Positions 17,257 to 28,142 of a DNA stretch of 64,000 bases are shown one piece after another (position 1 is the stretch's first letter; each line of letters begins with the position of its first letter). The stretch is from Aeromonas dhakensis. Lineage in GTDB: Bacteria; Pseudomonadota; Gammaproteobacteria; Enterobacterales; Aeromonadaceae. The position numbers and the translations under genes were made by a program. The notes beneath the pieces were generated by a model. The model worked only from the letters and a program-made list of their open reading frames with translations. It made no database searches and was not told the DNA's origin. The DNA lies in NCBI RefSeq assembly GCF_000820305.1, contig NZ_CDBH01000061.1, positions 274,914 to 338,913 on the forward strand, given 5' to 3'.

Positions 17257-18234
17257 TCATTCGTCGTCCGGGGTAGCGGGATCCCGCTTCGCCCGTGGGT
17301 GGGCGCTGTCATACACCTTGGCCAGGTGCTGGAAGTCGAGGTGGGTGTAGATCTGGGTGGTAGAGAGATCGGCGTGCCCCAGCAGCTCCTGCACCGCCCG
17401 CAGATCGCCGGAGGACTCCAGCATGTGGGTGGCGAAGCTGTGGCGCAGCTTGTGGGGATGGACATGGGCGTTGAGCGCCTGTTTGTTGCCCCAGCCGTCG
17501 AGCCGCTCCTGCACCGAGCGGGCCGACAGGCGCTGCCGGCGTTTGGAGACGAACAGCGCCTCCTGCTCGTCGCCGGCCAGCAGCGGGCGCAGCTTGAGCC
17601 ATTTTTGCAGCCACTCCACCGCCATCCGCCCCACCGGCAGCACCCGCTCCCGCGAGCCCTTGCCGGTCACCCTGAGCTGGCGCTCGTCGAGCTTCACGTC
17701 CGCCAGATTGAGCCCCACCAGCTCGGCGAGCCGCAGGCCGGAGGAGTACATCAGCTCCATGATGGCGCGATCCCGCACCGCCAGCGGATCCTGCTCGTCG
17801 GTGATGTTGAGCAGCTGATACATCTCGTCCACGTCCAGATTCTTGGGCAGCGGCCGCCCCTGCTTGGGGGTGACGATGCCCCGGGCCGGATTGGCGACCA
17901 GCCGCCCCTGGCGCACCTGCCAGTCACAGAAGCTGCGCAGGGCGGAGACCTTGGTGGCGAGCGAGCGGGGCGCGAGCCCGGCCTTGTGCATCCGGGTCAC
18001 CAGGCTGCGCACCTGGCTCGCCTCGAGTCGGGCCCAGTCATCGACCCCGAGCTTCACCAGCTCGGCGGTCATGGCTTCCAGATGGGCCTGGTAGTTGCTG
18101 CGGGTGTGGGGGCTGAGCTGGCGCTCGACCCGCAGGTATTCGATGAAGGCCGCAAGCTCCCCCGCCAGCGCGGCCGGCAGGAGCTCGGCGGCAGGCGCCG
18201 CCTTGGTGGAGGGGCTGGCTGGCGCCTTAGCCAC
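17257..18234 (-). CDS. xerC: Tyrosine recombinase XerC
   Basis: 325 residues. SAM-like N-terminal domain (about 25-110) and a catalytic domain with the full set R168, K192, H261, R264, H287 and nucleophile Y296. Partners XerD at dif to resolve chromosome dimers, at the septum with FtsK. About 20 residues longer than E. coli XerC at the N-terminus (Ala/Pro-rich, probably flexible). Its start overlaps the end of yigA by 8 bases, consistent with translational coupling. Confidence 0.97.
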   Translation of the reverse strand: MAKAPASPSTKAAPAAELLPAALAGELAAFIEYLRVERQLSPHTRSNYQAHLEAMTAELVKLGVDDWARLEASQVRSLVTRMHKAGLAPRSLATKVSALRSFCDWQVRQGRLVANPARGIVTPKQGRPLPKNLDVDEMYQLLNITDEQDPLAVRDRAIMELMYSSGLRLAELVGLNLADVKLDERQLRVTGKGSRERVLPVGRMAVEWLQKWLKLRPLLAGDEQEALFVSKRRQRLSARSVQERLDGWGNKQALNAHVHPHKLRHSFATHMLESSGDLRAVQELLGHADLSTTQIYTHLDFQHLAKVYDSAHPRAKRDPATPDDE

Positions 18235-18907
18235 GGGCCAGCTCGGGCAGGCGCAGCTGCAGCAGGCGGCCGAGCTGACCCAGCAGCAGGGTGTCGTTGT
18301 GGGGAGTGAAGTGGCTCGGGTCCGAGCTGGCGAAGGCCAGCACGCCGAGATCGCCGAGCCGCATCAGGGCCACCGAGTTGACCAGCACGTCGTGACCGAA
18401 CAGCGCCTGCTTCTCGCTCTGGTTGAGCCGGCCGAAGTAATAATCCTGACCCGGCAGGCGCTGACCCAGCAGCTGTTCGAGCTGTTTGCCCTCCGCCATG
18501 AACTTCTGCTCGGGGCCGCTCAACTGGAATTTTTTCGGGCTGAGCCAGAGCCGCAGGCCGGTCAGTCGCAGCCGCTGCACGAACGCCTTGCCCATCACCG
18601 CGCTCACCTCGAACAGGCTCCGACAGCCGTACAGCTCGCCGTAGAGATCGGCATAGACCCGGAAGATCCGCTCGTTCTCGCTGGCGATCCCCATCAGCTC
18701 GGTGATCTCCTGCTCCAGCTGCTCGATGCGCTCGCGCTGGCGATCCAGTTGGCGCTCCACCAGGGAGATGGCACCCTTTTGTTCATGGGGAATGCGGATC
18801 CGGTCCAGCATGGCCGCGTGGCGCTGGAAAAACTCGGGATAACGGGCCAGGTACTCCAGCACTGTGGCTTCATCCACCAGTGGTTCCTGCCGTTTGAGTT
18901 CGCTCAT
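18227..18907 (-). CDS. yigA: DUF484 family protein YigA
   Basis: 226 residues. DUF484: N-terminal helical/coiled coil (residues ~10-75, [17 protein letters not shown]) and a GAF-like domain after ~80. No catalytic residues recognised; function unknown. Always found between dapF and xerC in this lineage, as here. Confidence 0.9.
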   Translation of the reverse strand: MSELKRQEPLVDEATVLEYLARYPEFFQRHAAMLDRIRIPHEQKGAISLVERQLDRQRERIEQLEQEITELMGIASENERIFRVYADLYGELYGCRSLFEVSAVMGKAFVQRLRLTGLRLWLSPKKFQLSGPEQKFMAEGKQLEQLLGQRLPGQDYYFGRLNQSEKQALFGHDVLVNSVALMRLGDLGVLAFASSDPSHFTPHNDTLLLGQLGRLLQLRLPELARG

Positions 18908-18986
18908 AACTTGGTTGGTCCATCCGAAAAAGGGGCCAAGGGCCCCGACATTAGTGCTTGGCAGTGCGGGGGCTCCCCGCCCGTGC

Positions 18987-19817
18987 CTATAACTCTATCT
19001 GGCCGTCAAACACGTGCTCGGCCGGCCCGGTCATGTAGACCGGCTGACCCGGCCCCTTCCAGGCGATGGTCAGCTTGCCACCCGGCAGGGTGACGGTGAC
19101 CCGCTCCTTGAGCTTGCCCTGGCTGATGCCGATCACCACGGCGGCGCAGGCGCCGGTGCCGCAGGCGAGCGTCTCGCCCACCCCGCGCTCGAACACCCGC
19201 AGCTTGATCTCGCTGGCGTTGACCGTCTCCATGAAGCCGACGTTGACCCGCTCGGGAAAGCGTTCATGGCGCTCCATGATGGGACCCAGGGTCTCCACCG
19301 GCGCATCGGCCACCGAAGGCACCTCGATGACGCAGTGGGGATTGCCCATGGAGACGGCCCCGCACATCACAGTATGCTCCTGGGCCCGCAGCAGGTAGGT
19401 TTTTTCCGCCTTCTGGGCCCGAAACGGGATCTTGCCCGGCTCGAACTGGGGCACCCCCATGTTGACCGTGACCTGGTTCTCCCCCTCCAGCTGCAGCACG
19501 ATGCGGCCGCGCGCCGTGCTCACCGCGATGCGATCCCGGTTGATCAGCCCCTTGAGGCGGACGAAGCGGGCGAAACAGCGGGCACCGTTGCCGCACTGCT
19601 CCACCTCGCTGCCATCGGCATTGAAGATGCGGTAGTGAAAGTCGAGCTCGGGATCATAAGGCGGCTCCACCAGCAGCAGCTGGTCGAAGCCGATGCCGAA
19701 GTGGCGATCCGCCAGCTTCTTGATGACGTCATTGCTGAAAAACACCTTCTGGGTGACGCCATCCACCACCATGAAGTCGTTCCCGAGGCCGTGCATCTTG
19801 GAAAAATCTATCAACAT
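18987..19817 (-). CDS. dapF: Diaminopimelate epimerase
   Basis: 276 residues, full length. Interconverts LL- and meso-diaminopimelate for lysine and peptidoglycan, without cofactor. The two catalytic Cys are visible: C75 in [10 protein letters not shown] and the Cys in LACGTGAC. Downstream of lysA in the same orientation (65-base gap), so the two last lysine-branch enzymes are probably co-transcribed. Confidence 0.97.
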   Translation of the reverse strand: MLIDFSKMHGLGNDFMVVDGVTQKVFFSNDVIKKLADRHFGIGFDQLLLVEPPYDPELDFHYRIFNADGSEVEQCGNGARCFARFVRLKGLINRDRIAVSTARGRIVLQLEGENQVTVNMGVPQFEPGKIPFRAQKAEKTYLLRAQEHTVMCGAVSMGNPHCVIEVPSVADAPVETLGPIMERHERFPERVNVGFMETVNASEIKLRVFERGVGETLACGTGACAAVVIGISQGKLKERVTVTLPGGKLTIAWKGPGQPVYMTGPAEHVFDGQIEL

Positions 19818-19882
19818 CGTGCGTTCCTGTACCCTTGTTCACGCTCTCACCCGGAGGAACGCTTAGAGAAATCCATCAACCA

Positions 19883-21133
19883 TCAGGGCAGCAAGTGCTC
19901 ACCGCGCCAGAGATCCGCCAACTGCTCGCGCTCTCTGATGAGGAACGACTGCGCCCCGTCCACCAGCACTTCGGCGGCGCGCGGACGGGTGTTGTAGTTG
20001 GAGGACATGGTAAAGCCGTAGGCACCGGCGGAACGCACCGCCAGCAAGGAGCCCTCGGCGATCGCCAGGGTGCGCTCCTTGCCGAGGAAGTCGCCGGTCT
20101 CGCACACCGGGCCGACCACGTCGTAAACCGCCTGCTCGTGGCTCGCGCGGCTGTCCACCTCGATGATGTTCATCCAGGCGCCGTAGAGAGAGGGGCGCAG
20201 CAGATCGTTCATACCGGCGTCGATCAGGGCGAAGTTGCGGCTCTCGCCCGGCTTGAGGTACTCGACCCGGGTCAGCAGCACGCCGGCATTGGCGACGATG
20301 GCACGGCCCGGTTCGAACAGCAGGGTCAGATCCCGGCCCGCGAGCTTCTGCTTGAGCGCCTCGGCATATTCGCTGGGATGGGGCGGCTGCTCGGCGCCAT
20401 AGTTGACTCCCAGGCCGCCACCCACGTCCAGGTGGTGGATGTGGATGCCTTCCGCCGCCAGGCCGTCGATCAGCCGCAGCAGCTTGTCGGCCGCCTCCAT
20501 AAAGGGATTCAATTCAGTGAGTTGCGAGCCGATATGGCAATCCACCCCGACGATCTCGATGTTGGCCATGGCCGCCGCCTTGCGGTAGATGGCGGGCGCC
20601 AGCTCGATGGGAATGCCGAACTTGTTCTGCTTGAGGCCGGTGGAGATATAGGGATGAGTACCGGCGTCGATGTCGGGGTTGACCCGCACCGACACCCGGG
20701 CCTTCTTGCCCATGCTGCCCGCCACCCGGTTCAGACGCTCCAGTTCGGCTTCCGACTCCAGGTTGAAGCAGAGGATCTCTTTATCCAGCGCGAGGCGCAT
20801 CTCGGCCTCGCTCTTGGCGACGCCGGAGAAGACCACCTTGGCCGGATCGCCGCCCGCCGCCAGCACCCGCGACAGCTCGCCGCCGGAGACGATGTCAAAA
20901 CCCGAACCCAGGCGGGCCAGAAGGTTGAGCAGCGCCAGGTTGGAGTTGGCCTTGACCGCGTAGCAGATCAGATGGGGGATGTCGCCCGCTGCCTTGTCGA
21001 AGGCGTGCCAGTGGCGTTCCAGGGTGGCGCGGGAGTAGACGTACAGCGGGGTGCCGTACTGCTCGGCAAGTTGTTGCAGCGAGGTGTGTTCGGCCTGAAG
21101 CTGGCCATCGGCGTCGTAGTTAAAGTGATCCAA
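19883..21133 (-). CDS. lysA: Diaminopimelate decarboxylase
   Basis: 416 residues. PLP-dependent fold III enzyme, last step of lysine synthesis (meso-DAP to L-lysine). PLP lysine K61 in CYAVKANSN; the second active-site Cys is in CETGDF; the Gly-rich phosphate loop is GGGLGVNYG. Lies between lptM and dapF, the standard Vibrionales/Aeromonas arrangement. Confidence 0.97.
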   Translation of the reverse strand: MDHFNYDADGQLQAEHTSLQQLAEQYGTPLYVYSRATLERHWHAFDKAAGDIPHLICYAVKANSNLALLNLLARLGSGFDIVSGGELSRVLAAGGDPAKVVFSGVAKSEAEMRLALDKEILCFNLESEAELERLNRVAGSMGKKARVSVRVNPDIDAGTHPYISTGLKQNKFGIPIELAPAIYRKAAAMANIEIVGVDCHIGSQLTELNPFMEAADKLLRLIDGLAAEGIHIHHLDVGGGLGVNYGAEQPPHPSEYAEALKQKLAGRDLTLLFEPGRAIVANAGVLLTRVEYLKPGESRNFALIDAGMNDLLRPSLYGAWMNIIEVDSRASHEQAVYDVVGPVCETGDFLGKERTLAIAEGSLLAVRSAGAYGFTMSSNYNTRPRAAEVLVDGAQSFLIREREQLADLWRGEHLLP

Positions 21134-21153
21134 GGGGGCGGTTCCTTCCTAAA

Positions 21154-21330
21154 TTATTGCGGCGCGGCCTCTGGGGCTGCCTCGGCGGTCGCAGGCGTCT
21201 GTGCTTGCTGTGTGCTCTGGGTCTGGGGCTGCTCGGGGGGTGGCATGTAGAGCGGTCCCGTCAGGCCACACGCGGCCAAACCAAGAGACAGAAGAGTGGC
21301 AAGCAGACACTTGGTAAGCTGGGTAATCAT
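21154..21330 (-). CDS. lptM: LptM (YifL-like) small lipoprotein
   Basis: 58 residues, ATG 21330 to TAA 21154. The signal peptide ends in LAAC at Cys21 and is followed by GLTGPLYMP, the hallmark of LptM, which helps oxidative maturation of LptD in the outer-membrane LPS translocon. The tail is Pro/Gln/Ala-rich and likely disordered. Located immediately upstream of lysA as in E. coli and Vibrio. Confidence 0.88.
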   Translation of the reverse strand: MITQLTKCLLATLLSLGLAACGLTGPLYMPPPEQPQTQSTQQAQTPATAEAAPEAAPQ

Positions 21331-21403
21331 AATGGTTCGCTGCGAAAAAATTTTTGGCCCTCTATAATCGCACTCACATTGTTAAAAGCAACAGGATAAA
21401 CCG

Positions 21404-21718
21404 ATGAAGGATCACGAGTATCACGCCCTGACCGACGCCTTTTTCCAGTATGTGGAAGACACCATCGACGAGGGGTATCCGGATATCGACTGCGAACGCG
21501 CTGGCGGGGTCTTGACCCTGAGCTTCGAGAACAAGACCAAGGTCATCATCAACAAGCAGGAGCCCCTGCACCAGATCTGGGTCGCCACCCGCGAGAACGG
21601 CTTCCACTTCGAGCTGCAAGGGGAAAGCTGGATCGACAACCGCTTCGGCCACGAGCTCAAGACCCTGCTGAGCCAGGCCTGTAGCTCCCAGGCGGGCGAG
21701 CCCGTCCAGTTCCCATGA
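21404..21718 (+). CDS. cyaY: Frataxin homologue CyaY
   Basis: 104 residues. Iron-binding regulator of Fe-S assembly by IscS/IscU. The acidic first helix (DAFFQYVEDTIDEGYPDIDCE) and the sheet residues ending QIWVATRENGFHFEL are typical. Divergent from lptM-lysA-dapF; its TGA overlaps the ATG of the esterase gene. Confidence 0.96.
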   Translation: MKDHEYHALTDAFFQYVEDTIDEGYPDIDCERAGGVLTLSFENKTKVIINKQEPLHQIWVATRENGFHFELQGESWIDNRFGHELKTLLSQACSSQAGEPVQFP

Positions 21719-22368
21719 TCGACCTGCACCCTGCCGATGCCCGTCATGCGGTGATCTGGCTGCACGGGTTGGGGGATTCCGGCGCCGGCCTGGCCCCCTT
21801 GGTGGATGCGCTGGCCCTGCCCGCCGACCTGCCGGTGCGTCACCTGCTGCCCGATGCACCCGAGCGGCCCATCACCATCAACATGGGCTACAAGATGCGC
21901 GGCTGGTACGACATCAGAAGCTTCGAGGACCCGGCGGATCGCGCCGTGGAGTCCCACGTCAGGGAGTCTGCGGCCCGCATCGCCGCGCTGATCGAGCAAC
22001 TGGTGGCCGAGGGCTTCGCCCCCGAGTGCATCGTGCTGGCCGGCTTCTCCCAAGGGGGCGTGATTGCCTCCTTCACCGCCCTGCACCTGCCGCAGCGCCT
22101 GGCGGGCCTGCTCTGCATGTCCACCTACCTGGCGGCGCCCGACGCCCTGCTTGGCGAGATGAGCGAAGCCGCCCGCGACCTGCCCATCTGCTATATGCAC
22201 GGCATCTATGACGACGTGGTGAGCCTCTCCATGGGCTGGGACGCCAAGAACCGGCTGGAAGCGGCCGGACTCTCCCCCGAGTGGCACGAGTACCCCATGC
22301 GCCACGAGATCTGCCGCCCGCAGCTCGACGACATCCGCCAGTGGCTGCTGGCCCGCCTCGCGGGCTGA
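21715..22368 (+). CDS. Phospholipase/carboxylesterase family hydrolase
   Basis: 217 residues, alpha/beta hydrolase of the acyl-protein-thioesterase/carboxylesterase II group. Oxyanion segment WLHGLGDSGAG, nucleophile Ser in GFSQGG, acid Asp near GIYDDVV, His in MRHEI. Cytoplasmic esterase of short acyl esters; physiological substrate unknown. Coupled to cyaY by a 4-base ATGA overlap. Confidence 0.9.
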   Translation: MIDLHPADARHAVIWLHGLGDSGAGLAPLVDALALPADLPVRHLLPDAPERPITINMGYKMRGWYDIRSFEDPADRAVESHVRESAARIAALIEQLVAEGFAPECIVLAGFSQGGVIASFTALHLPQRLAGLLCMSTYLAAPDALLGEMSEAARDLPICYMHGIYDDVVSLSMGWDAKNRLEAAGLSPEWHEYPMRHEICRPQLDDIRQWLLARLAG

Positions 22369-22385
22369 GTCAACTTCGGATAGCC

Positions 22386-22412
22386 AAACGGCCTGCAGAT
22401 GCAGGCCGTTTT
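22386..22412. terminator. Terminator between esterase and cyaA
   Basis: AAACGGCCTGCA / TGCAGGCCGTTT 12-bp stem with a GA loop, T-run on the plus strand and A-run on the other; it can act for both convergent transcripts. Confidence 0.85.
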
Positions 22413-22491
22413 CATTCGATATGGGCGATGATCCTGTGCAGCAGGGGGCCGAGACCGGGGCGCTTGCGCGCACGCCGGACCGGCCCCTGCC

Positions 22492-25062
22492 CTACCCCGC
22501 GCCTGCGGCGGAGCCGAGTTCGCGCCCCTGGCCGCCATCGCGCAGCTGACCCTGGCTGCGATAGGGGATCACCTCCAGCTCGCCATTGATCTGCACTATC
22601 TCGTAGTACTGGGGCAAGTTGAAGTTGCTGAACTGGCCCGCGTCGCTGAAGCGCTCGTGGCTGGAGGTGTAGAAGCGGTTCACCCCCTGCACCAGCTCAT
22701 CCTTGTTGCCGGCGAAGTGCTGGTAGATCTCCACCCGGTTCGCCTCATCCAGGATATAGATGTTGGTGCCCGCATCCCGGGTATCGAAGAAGAACTGCAC
22801 CAACCCCTCGCTGGCGTAGGCGTCGACGATGCCGGGCAGGTGCTGGCTGTGGGTCTTGTCGAGCCGCAGCGGCAGGTGATCCAGCTTGTTGTGGGAGATG
22901 TGGCGGTAGAAGTCGACCGCGTTCTCCAGCTTCTTGACCGACACCCCGCGCCGCTCGAAGAAGATGCCGTACTTCTCCTTGCCAAGCGCCAGCGTCTTGA
23001 CCAGCTGCTGCTTGTCGCGGGCCAGACGCAGCTCGATGCACTCGGCCACCAGCTGCTGGAAGCGGCTGCGCACCAGGGAGCGGAAGTGCTGGCTGTAGCA
23101 GAACACCTCGATCATCTCGGGGGCGGCGGCATCCTGGTGCATCTTGCCGAGTATGGTGGTGAGGGCGTCGACCACGGCTTCGTCCCCCTGGAAGTGGAGG
23201 GTACGGATCTCGCTCCAGGAGTTGCGATAGACCAGGTCCACCGAGCCCACCAGACACTCCAGATTGCGGCCGAACGAGAAGACGTCGGCGGCATTGGCGT
23301 CGAATTCGATCACCTGACCCACCCAGTGGCTGGTTGGGTCCGTCTCCAGGTTGAGGAAGATGGAGAGCTGGCGAATTTCGCAGGGCCGGCTCAGGGCCAG
23401 GTTGGTGGCACGGGGATACTTGACCGGGAAGGTGCCGGAGAGATCGCGACAGAACTGGTGCAGGTTGTCGATGTGCAGATCCGAGCCCTGATTGAACAGG
23501 TGCACCCGGGACTGGGGCGTCAGCAGACCGTTGAAGTAGGCCCAGGAGACCAGCTTGCTGATGTAGCCGTTATATTCGAGCGGCGCCCGGCCTATGATGT
23601 CCACCGGCTCCAGCGAATGCTTGTAGAGATACCAGCCGGCGCGGTTCAGACGGCCGTGCGGCACCTGCACGAAGCTGAGATCCGGCTCGCTCAAGTCCGG
23701 CGCTATCTTGAGGTTGATACGCTGCACCTTGCCCGGCAGGCTCTCGAACGCGGCATAGAGCTTGCGCGACAGTATGCCGATGTCTTCCGGGTTGATGGAC
23801 TCGCTGATGTTGTTGCGCCGGGCAAACTGGATGAGGTTGCGGTAGCTCTGCATCAGGGCCTCCAGCAGCTCGGCGTAGGCCACCTTGACGTCCTCCACCT
23901 TCCACTCCTGGCGGTGATCCAGATGCTGCAGCCTCTCCCGGCTCCAGCCCCAGTAGTCCACCAGCTGGGTCATCAGCTCGCGGCGCCAGGCCGGGGAGTG
24001 ATCCTCTTTCGGATGGCTGAGGCCGTCGCACACTTTGAGATAGAAACAGCGGCGCACCAGATCGAGCCGCTGCATGTCGCCGATGGACTTGAGGTAGTTG
24101 GTCACCTTGTCCAGCATCAGGCAGTAGTTGTCGAGCCGGTAGTGCATCCCCTCGTTGTGCTGGAACCAGTCGCGGCTGGTCACCGACAGCAGGCGGGTGT
24201 TGGGGTACTCGTGGGAGTAGGCCTCCATCAGCACCGACTTGAGCACTGCCTTGTAGGGGGAGTCGATGCCCTTGTAGAGCTGCCAGAGGGCAGAGCCGAA
24301 ATACTCCTCGGCCGGAATGCGGTTGAACCCCCCCAGATCGAGCCAGTCATCCTGGCTCAGCTTGCCGTGGGCAAACAGGCCGTTGACGTAGTCGTCGTAG
24401 TGATCGTCATACTCGGCCGGCACCAGATACCAGAGCAGCCGCTTGCCGGCGATGTGCATAGCGCTGCGGTAGAACTCGTCGAGCAGCAGCAGGTGCTGGG
24501 CGCTGCCGCAGCTCTCCCCCTGCATCTGGGCGTCGTTGCGCTGGCGGAACTTGTCCTCGGGGATCAGGAAGAAGTTGAGATCGACCCCCCGCTGCTCGGC
24601 CCACTTTGAGAGTTGCTGACACTTGAGATCCAGCAGCGCGAGCCGTTCCTGCGACAGACCGGCCACGTGGCAGACCCAGATGTCGAGATCCGAGTGGCAG
24701 CACTGACCGATGGACGAGGTGCTGCCCATGGAGTAGAGCCCCTGGATCGACTTGTCATGGGTGGTGAGGCCGTTCTGGCAGTTGGCGTTCTGGCAGAGAT
24801 CCTCGATGAAGGCCTGCTGGGCGTCGTTGGCGGTAAAACTCCAGATGCCGTGCGGCACATCCCCCGCCACATAACCGGGCAGCAGGGGGTGATTGAAGTG
24901 CAGCATGACGGGTAACAGCTGGAAGACCTGCTGCCCGTAGCGACTCATGAGACCTAACGCCCGCTGCGTCTTGAGACGATTGATGTCGTCGTAGCGCGCC
25001 ACCAGCGTGTCGAGTTTTACCAGCAATGCCCTGCCTATACGAGGTGATAAATGACGCACCAA
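22492..25062 (-). CDS. cyaA: Class I adenylate cyclase
   Basis: 856 residues. Makes cAMP from ATP for CRP. N-terminal catalytic half (conserved [19 protein letters not shown], the nucleotidyltransferase GS...DLD motif) and a C-terminal regulatory half that in E. coli answers to EIIA-Glc. Slightly longer than the E. coli enzyme (848). A CRP-like site (25084-25099) lies 22 bases before the start, which fits negative feedback by cAMP-CRP. Confidence 0.97.
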   Translation of the reverse strand: MVRHLSPRIGRALLVKLDTLVARYDDINRLKTQRALGLMSRYGQQVFQLLPVMLHFNHPLLPGYVAGDVPHGIWSFTANDAQQAFIEDLCQNANCQNGLTTHDKSIQGLYSMGSTSSIGQCCHSDLDIWVCHVAGLSQERLALLDLKCQQLSKWAEQRGVDLNFFLIPEDKFRQRNDAQMQGESCGSAQHLLLLDEFYRSAMHIAGKRLLWYLVPAEYDDHYDDYVNGLFAHGKLSQDDWLDLGGFNRIPAEEYFGSALWQLYKGIDSPYKAVLKSVLMEAYSHEYPNTRLLSVTSRDWFQHNEGMHYRLDNYCLMLDKVTNYLKSIGDMQRLDLVRRCFYLKVCDGLSHPKEDHSPAWRRELMTQLVDYWGWSRERLQHLDHRQEWKVEDVKVAYAELLEALMQSYRNLIQFARRNNISESINPEDIGILSRKLYAAFESLPGKVQRINLKIAPDLSEPDLSFVQVPHGRLNRAGWYLYKHSLEPVDIIGRAPLEYNGYISKLVSWAYFNGLLTPQSRVHLFNQGSDLHIDNLHQFCRDLSGTFPVKYPRATNLALSRPCEIRQLSIFLNLETDPTSHWVGQVIEFDANAADVFSFGRNLECLVGSVDLVYRNSWSEIRTLHFQGDEAVVDALTTILGKMHQDAAAPEMIEVFCYSQHFRSLVRSRFQQLVAECIELRLARDKQQLVKTLALGKEKYGIFFERRGVSVKKLENAVDFYRHISHNKLDHLPLRLDKTHSQHLPGIVDAYASEGLVQFFFDTRDAGTNIYILDEANRVEIYQHFAGNKDELVQGVNRFYTSSHERFSDAGQFSNFNLPQYYEIVQINGELEVIPYRSQGQLRDGGQGRELGSAAGAG

Positions 25063-25083
25063 AACGGGGAGACGTCAAAAAAG

Positions 25084-25099
25084 TGTGATCATGTTAACA
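25084..25099 (-). promoter_or_regulatory. Candidate CRP site at cyaA
   Basis: TGTGA-N6-TAACA; the CRP core is TGTGA-N6-TCACA, so 9 of 10 core bases match. In E. coli CRP represses cyaA from a site over its main promoter. Confidence 0.5.
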
Positions 25100-25223
25100 A
25101 TGCAAACAGCGGCGGTAAACAAGCCCGCACACAATCGCCGGATTATTTATGACAAGTCACTAAACAGTATCATTGGAAAGCAATAATTTTTTTAAATTTC
25201 AATCAATTAACCTTGCATTTTAG

Positions 25224-25242
25224 TTTAATGAAAATCATTTTC
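25224..25242. promoter_or_regulatory. Candidate Fur box before hemC
   Basis: TTTAATGAAAATCATTTTC matches the 19-bp Fur consensus GATAATGATAATCATTATC at 15 of 19 positions and is largely palindromic. It sits 107 bases before the hemC ATG in the AT-rich cyaA-hemC intergenic region. Confidence 0.6.
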
Positions 25243-25348
25243 AGCCGCTGTTTTTGAGCTTGGCCCCGCTTTTGCCGGCTGTGCCATGAAAGCCCCTGCA
25301 AAGGGTGGTAAGATCGTTTTCCTTCTAAAGATGAAACAACTGATTGAT

Positions 25349-26278
25349 ATGGCAGCCCGAACCCTGAAAATTGCCACTCGCAAGAGCCCCCTGGCCATGT
25401 GGCAGGCCAACTTCGTCAAAGACCGGCTGGAAGCCCTGTACCCCGAGTTGCAGGTCGAGCTGGTCCCCATGAGCACTCAGGGTGACAAGATCCTGGATAC
25501 CCCGCTCGCCAAGGTCGGCGGCAAGGGGTTGTTCGTCAAGGAGCTGGAAACGGCCATGCTGGAGGGACGGGCCGACATCGCCGTGCACTCCATGAAAGAC
25601 GTGCCGGTTGAGTTCCCCGAGGGGCTCGGCCTGCACACCATCTGCGAGCGCGAAGATCCGCGCGATGCCTTCGTCTCCAACCGCTTCACCGCCATTGACG
25701 AGCTGCCGCAAGGCGCCGTGGTCGGCACCTCCAGCCTGCGTCGCCAGTGCCAGCTGCGAGCGGCACGCCCGGATCTGGTCATTCGCGACCTGCGCGGCAA
25801 CGTCAACACCCGTCTCGCCAAGCTGGACGCCGGTGAATACGACGCCATCATCCTCGCCGCCGCCGGCCTGAAACGGCTGGAGATGGCGCACCGCATCACC
25901 GCCTTCATCGAGCCGGAACAGAGCCTGCCCGCCAATGGCCAGGGCGCGGTCGGCATCGAGTGCCGCCTCGACGATCACGAACTGCACGCCCTGCTGGCCC
26001 CGCTCGAGCACCCCGAAACCCGGATCCGGGTGCTGACCGAGCGCGCCATGAACCGTGCCCTGCAGGGGGGCTGTCAGGTCCCCATCGGGGCCTACGCCCT
26101 GGTAGAGGGAGAAGAAGTGTGGCTGCGCGGCCTGGTGGGCAGCCCGGATGGCAGCCGCGTCATCCGCGACGAGATCCGCGGCCCGCTGGCCGACGGCGAG
26201 GCCCTCGGTCACACCCTGGCCCAGCGCCTGCTGGCCGATGGTGCCGATGCCATCCTGGCCGAGGTCTACCGGGCATGA
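25349..26278 (+). CDS. hemC: Hydroxymethylbilane synthase
   Basis: 309 residues. Polymerises four porphobilinogens to hydroxymethylbilane. The cofactor-bearing Cys is C242 (GGCQVPIG), at the same number as in E. coli; substrate Arg residues ([19 protein letters not shown]) are present. Start placed at [15 protein letters not shown] by alignment with E. coli; ATG 25331 and 25286 are in frame alternatives and no start has a strong RBS. First gene of hemCDXY. Confidence 0.96.
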   Translation: MAARTLKIATRKSPLAMWQANFVKDRLEALYPELQVELVPMSTQGDKILDTPLAKVGGKGLFVKELETAMLEGRADIAVHSMKDVPVEFPEGLGLHTICEREDPRDAFVSNRFTAIDELPQGAVVGTSSLRRQCQLRAARPDLVIRDLRGNVNTRLAKLDAGEYDAIILAAAGLKRLEMAHRITAFIEPEQSLPANGQGAVGIECRLDDHELHALLAPLEHPETRIRVLTERAMNRALQGGCQVPIGAYALVEGEEVWLRGLVGSPDGSRVIRDEIRGPLADGEALGHTLAQRLLADGADAILAEVYRA

Positions 26279-26324
26279 GTGCGGGCCGGTTCGAAGCATG
26301 GCCTGCATGCCGGAGCCAGCCCTG

Positions 26325-27059
26325 ATGGTCCCGCTGGTGGTGCGCCCGGCCGCCCAGGCCGCCGAACTGGTGGCACTGCTGCGCCAGCACGGCCACGCAC
26401 CGCTCTGCTGCCCGCTGCTGGAAACCGTGGCGGGCGGCGAGCTGCAGCGCCTGCCCGAACTGCTGCCCCAGGCCGACATCGTCATCGCCGTCAGCATGCA
26501 TGCAGTTAATTTCACTCATCATTTTCTGTTGCAAACTGGTCAGACCTGGCCAAATATTGACTACTTTGCAGTCGGCCAGGCCAGCGCGGACGCCTTTTCG
26601 GCCGTCGGTATCACGGCAGCCTGCCCGGAGGATCCGCGCAGCGAGGGGCTGCTGGCCCTGTCCGGCCTGCAACAGGTGAACGGCAAGCGGGTGCTGATCC
26701 TGCGCGGCAATGGCGGCCGGGATCTCATCGCCCGGACGCTGGCCTCACGCGGCGCACTGGTGCACTATTGTGCGGCCTATGAGCGCCACTACCCCGCTCT
26801 GGACGGGGACGCATTGACCCGCCACTGGCAGGCGGCCGGGCTCGACAGCCTGCTCGTCACCAGTGGCGAACTGCTGCAACGGCTGCTGGAACTGGTCCCG
26901 GACCGGCAGCAGCCCTGGCTGCACGACCGCCTGCTGGTGGTCCCCAGCCCGCGGGTGGCCGAGATGGCCGCGGCGGCGGGCTTTACCCATATCACGATTG
27001 CCCAGGGTGCATCCAACCAGGCCCTGACGGCCGCTCTGGAACTGAGGAAGATGGAATGA
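26325..27059 (+). CDS. hemD: Uroporphyrinogen-III synthase
   Basis: 244 residues, close to E. coli HemD (246). Closes hydroxymethylbilane with inversion of ring D. Two Rossmann-like lobes; poorly conserved family, identified by position and by VRPAAQAAELV, ILRGNGGRD and LLVVPSPRVAEMA. Start at MVPLVVRP by alignment (a GGAG is about 10 bases upstream). Its TGA overlaps the hemX ATG. Confidence 0.93.
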   Translation: MVPLVVRPAAQAAELVALLRQHGHAPLCCPLLETVAGGELQRLPELLPQADIVIAVSMHAVNFTHHFLLQTGQTWPNIDYFAVGQASADAFSAVGITAACPEDPRSEGLLALSGLQQVNGKRVLILRGNGGRDLIARTLASRGALVHYCAAYERHYPALDGDALTRHWQAAGLDSLLVTSGELLQRLLELVPDRQQPWLHDRLLVVPSPRVAEMAAAAGFTHITIAQGASNQALTAALELRKME

Positions 27060-28132
27060 CTGAACAGCAAGAAGTCCAGCCGAGTGCCGCGGCCTCCGTG
27101 GCCGACAACAAGCAACCCGGCCAGCAGGTCACCAACAACAAGAAGGGCGGCTCGGGTGCAGTGCTCGGCGGTATCGCCATCCTGCTGGCTCTCGGCCTGA
27201 CCGGCGGACTCTATCTGCATGGCCACCAGAACGCAGTGGCCCAGCAGGCCGAACTTGGCGCCCTCAAGCAGCAGCTGGCTGACGCCATGGCCAAACTGGA
27301 TCAGAGCAACAGCAAGGATGGCGAACAGCTGGCCGCCCTCGGCAAGCAGCAACAACTGCTGCAGGACGAGCTCAAGGGTCTGCAGACCCGGGTGCTGGAT
27401 CTCAACGATAAGCGCCCCAACGACTGGATGCTGGCCGAATCCGAATACCTGGTGCGGATGGCCGGTCGCAAGCTGTGGCTGGAACACGACCTCGTCTCCG
27501 CCATCACATTGCTCGGCAATGCAGACGAGCGCATCAAGGCCCTCAACGATCCCAGCCTGATGCCCATTCGCAAGGCGCTGGCCGAAGACATCGCCCAGCT
27601 CAAGGGGATGCCGCGCATCGACCGCGAGGGGCTGACCCTGAAGCTGGCCGCCCTCTCCGATCAGATCGAGCTGCTGCCGCTCTCCACCGTCAGCATGCCG
27701 GAAGCCAAGGCAGAGCCGGATCAGACCGTCAGCACCAACCCAGACGAGTGGGAAAGCAACCTGAAGAAGAACTGGGTCAAGTTCACCGAAAACTTCATCA
27801 CCATCCGCCGTCGCGACGGCGCGGTGGAGGCCCTGCTCTCCCCGCAGCAGGAGATCTTCCTGCGCGAGAACCTCAAGACCAAGCTGCTGCAGGCCCAGCT
27901 CGCCGTCTACCGTGAGCAGCAGGCTCTCTATGACGACAGCCTGGACAAGGCCCAGCGCTGGCTGACCCAGTATTTCGACACCGACAACAGCGCCACCCAC
28001 TACATGCAGTCCGAGCTGGACAAGCTCAAGGGGGAGCAGATCCAGTTCAACTACCCGGATCGCTTCAAGACCCAGGCCATGCTGGAAGAGGTGCTGACCG
28101 AGCGCCTGCAGCGCATTCTGGCCAGCAACTGA
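27056..28132 (+). CDS. hemX: HemX family membrane protein
   Basis: 358 residues. Short cytoplasmic N-terminus, one membrane helix (about 40-62), then a periplasmic domain starting with a coiled coil (~65-120). Despite its old annotation as uroporphyrinogen-III methyltransferase, no SAM-methyltransferase motif is seen. Role unknown; conserved partner of HemY. Confidence 0.93.
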   Translation: MTEQQEVQPSAAASVADNKQPGQQVTNNKKGGSGAVLGGIAILLALGLTGGLYLHGHQNAVAQQAELGALKQQLADAMAKLDQSNSKDGEQLAALGKQQQLLQDELKGLQTRVLDLNDKRPNDWMLAESEYLVRMAGRKLWLEHDLVSAITLLGNADERIKALNDPSLMPIRKALAEDIAQLKGMPRIDREGLTLKLAALSDQIELLPLSTVSMPEAKAEPDQTVSTNPDEWESNLKKNWVKFTENFITIRRRDGAVEALLSPQQEIFLRENLKTKLLQAQLAVYREQQALYDDSLDKAQRWLTQYFDTDNSATHYMQSELDKLKGEQIQFNYPDRFKTQAMLEEVLTERLQRILASN

Positions 28133-28142
28133 GGAGGGCACC

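Noticed and set aside
22657..24609. 650-codon plus-strand ORF
   Set aside because: Antisense shadow of cyaA, whose translation is clearly a class I adenylate cyclase.
27056..28132. HemX as a SAM-dependent uroporphyrinogen methyltransferase
   Set aside because: No methyltransferase motif is visible; the protein is a membrane-anchored coiled-coil protein.
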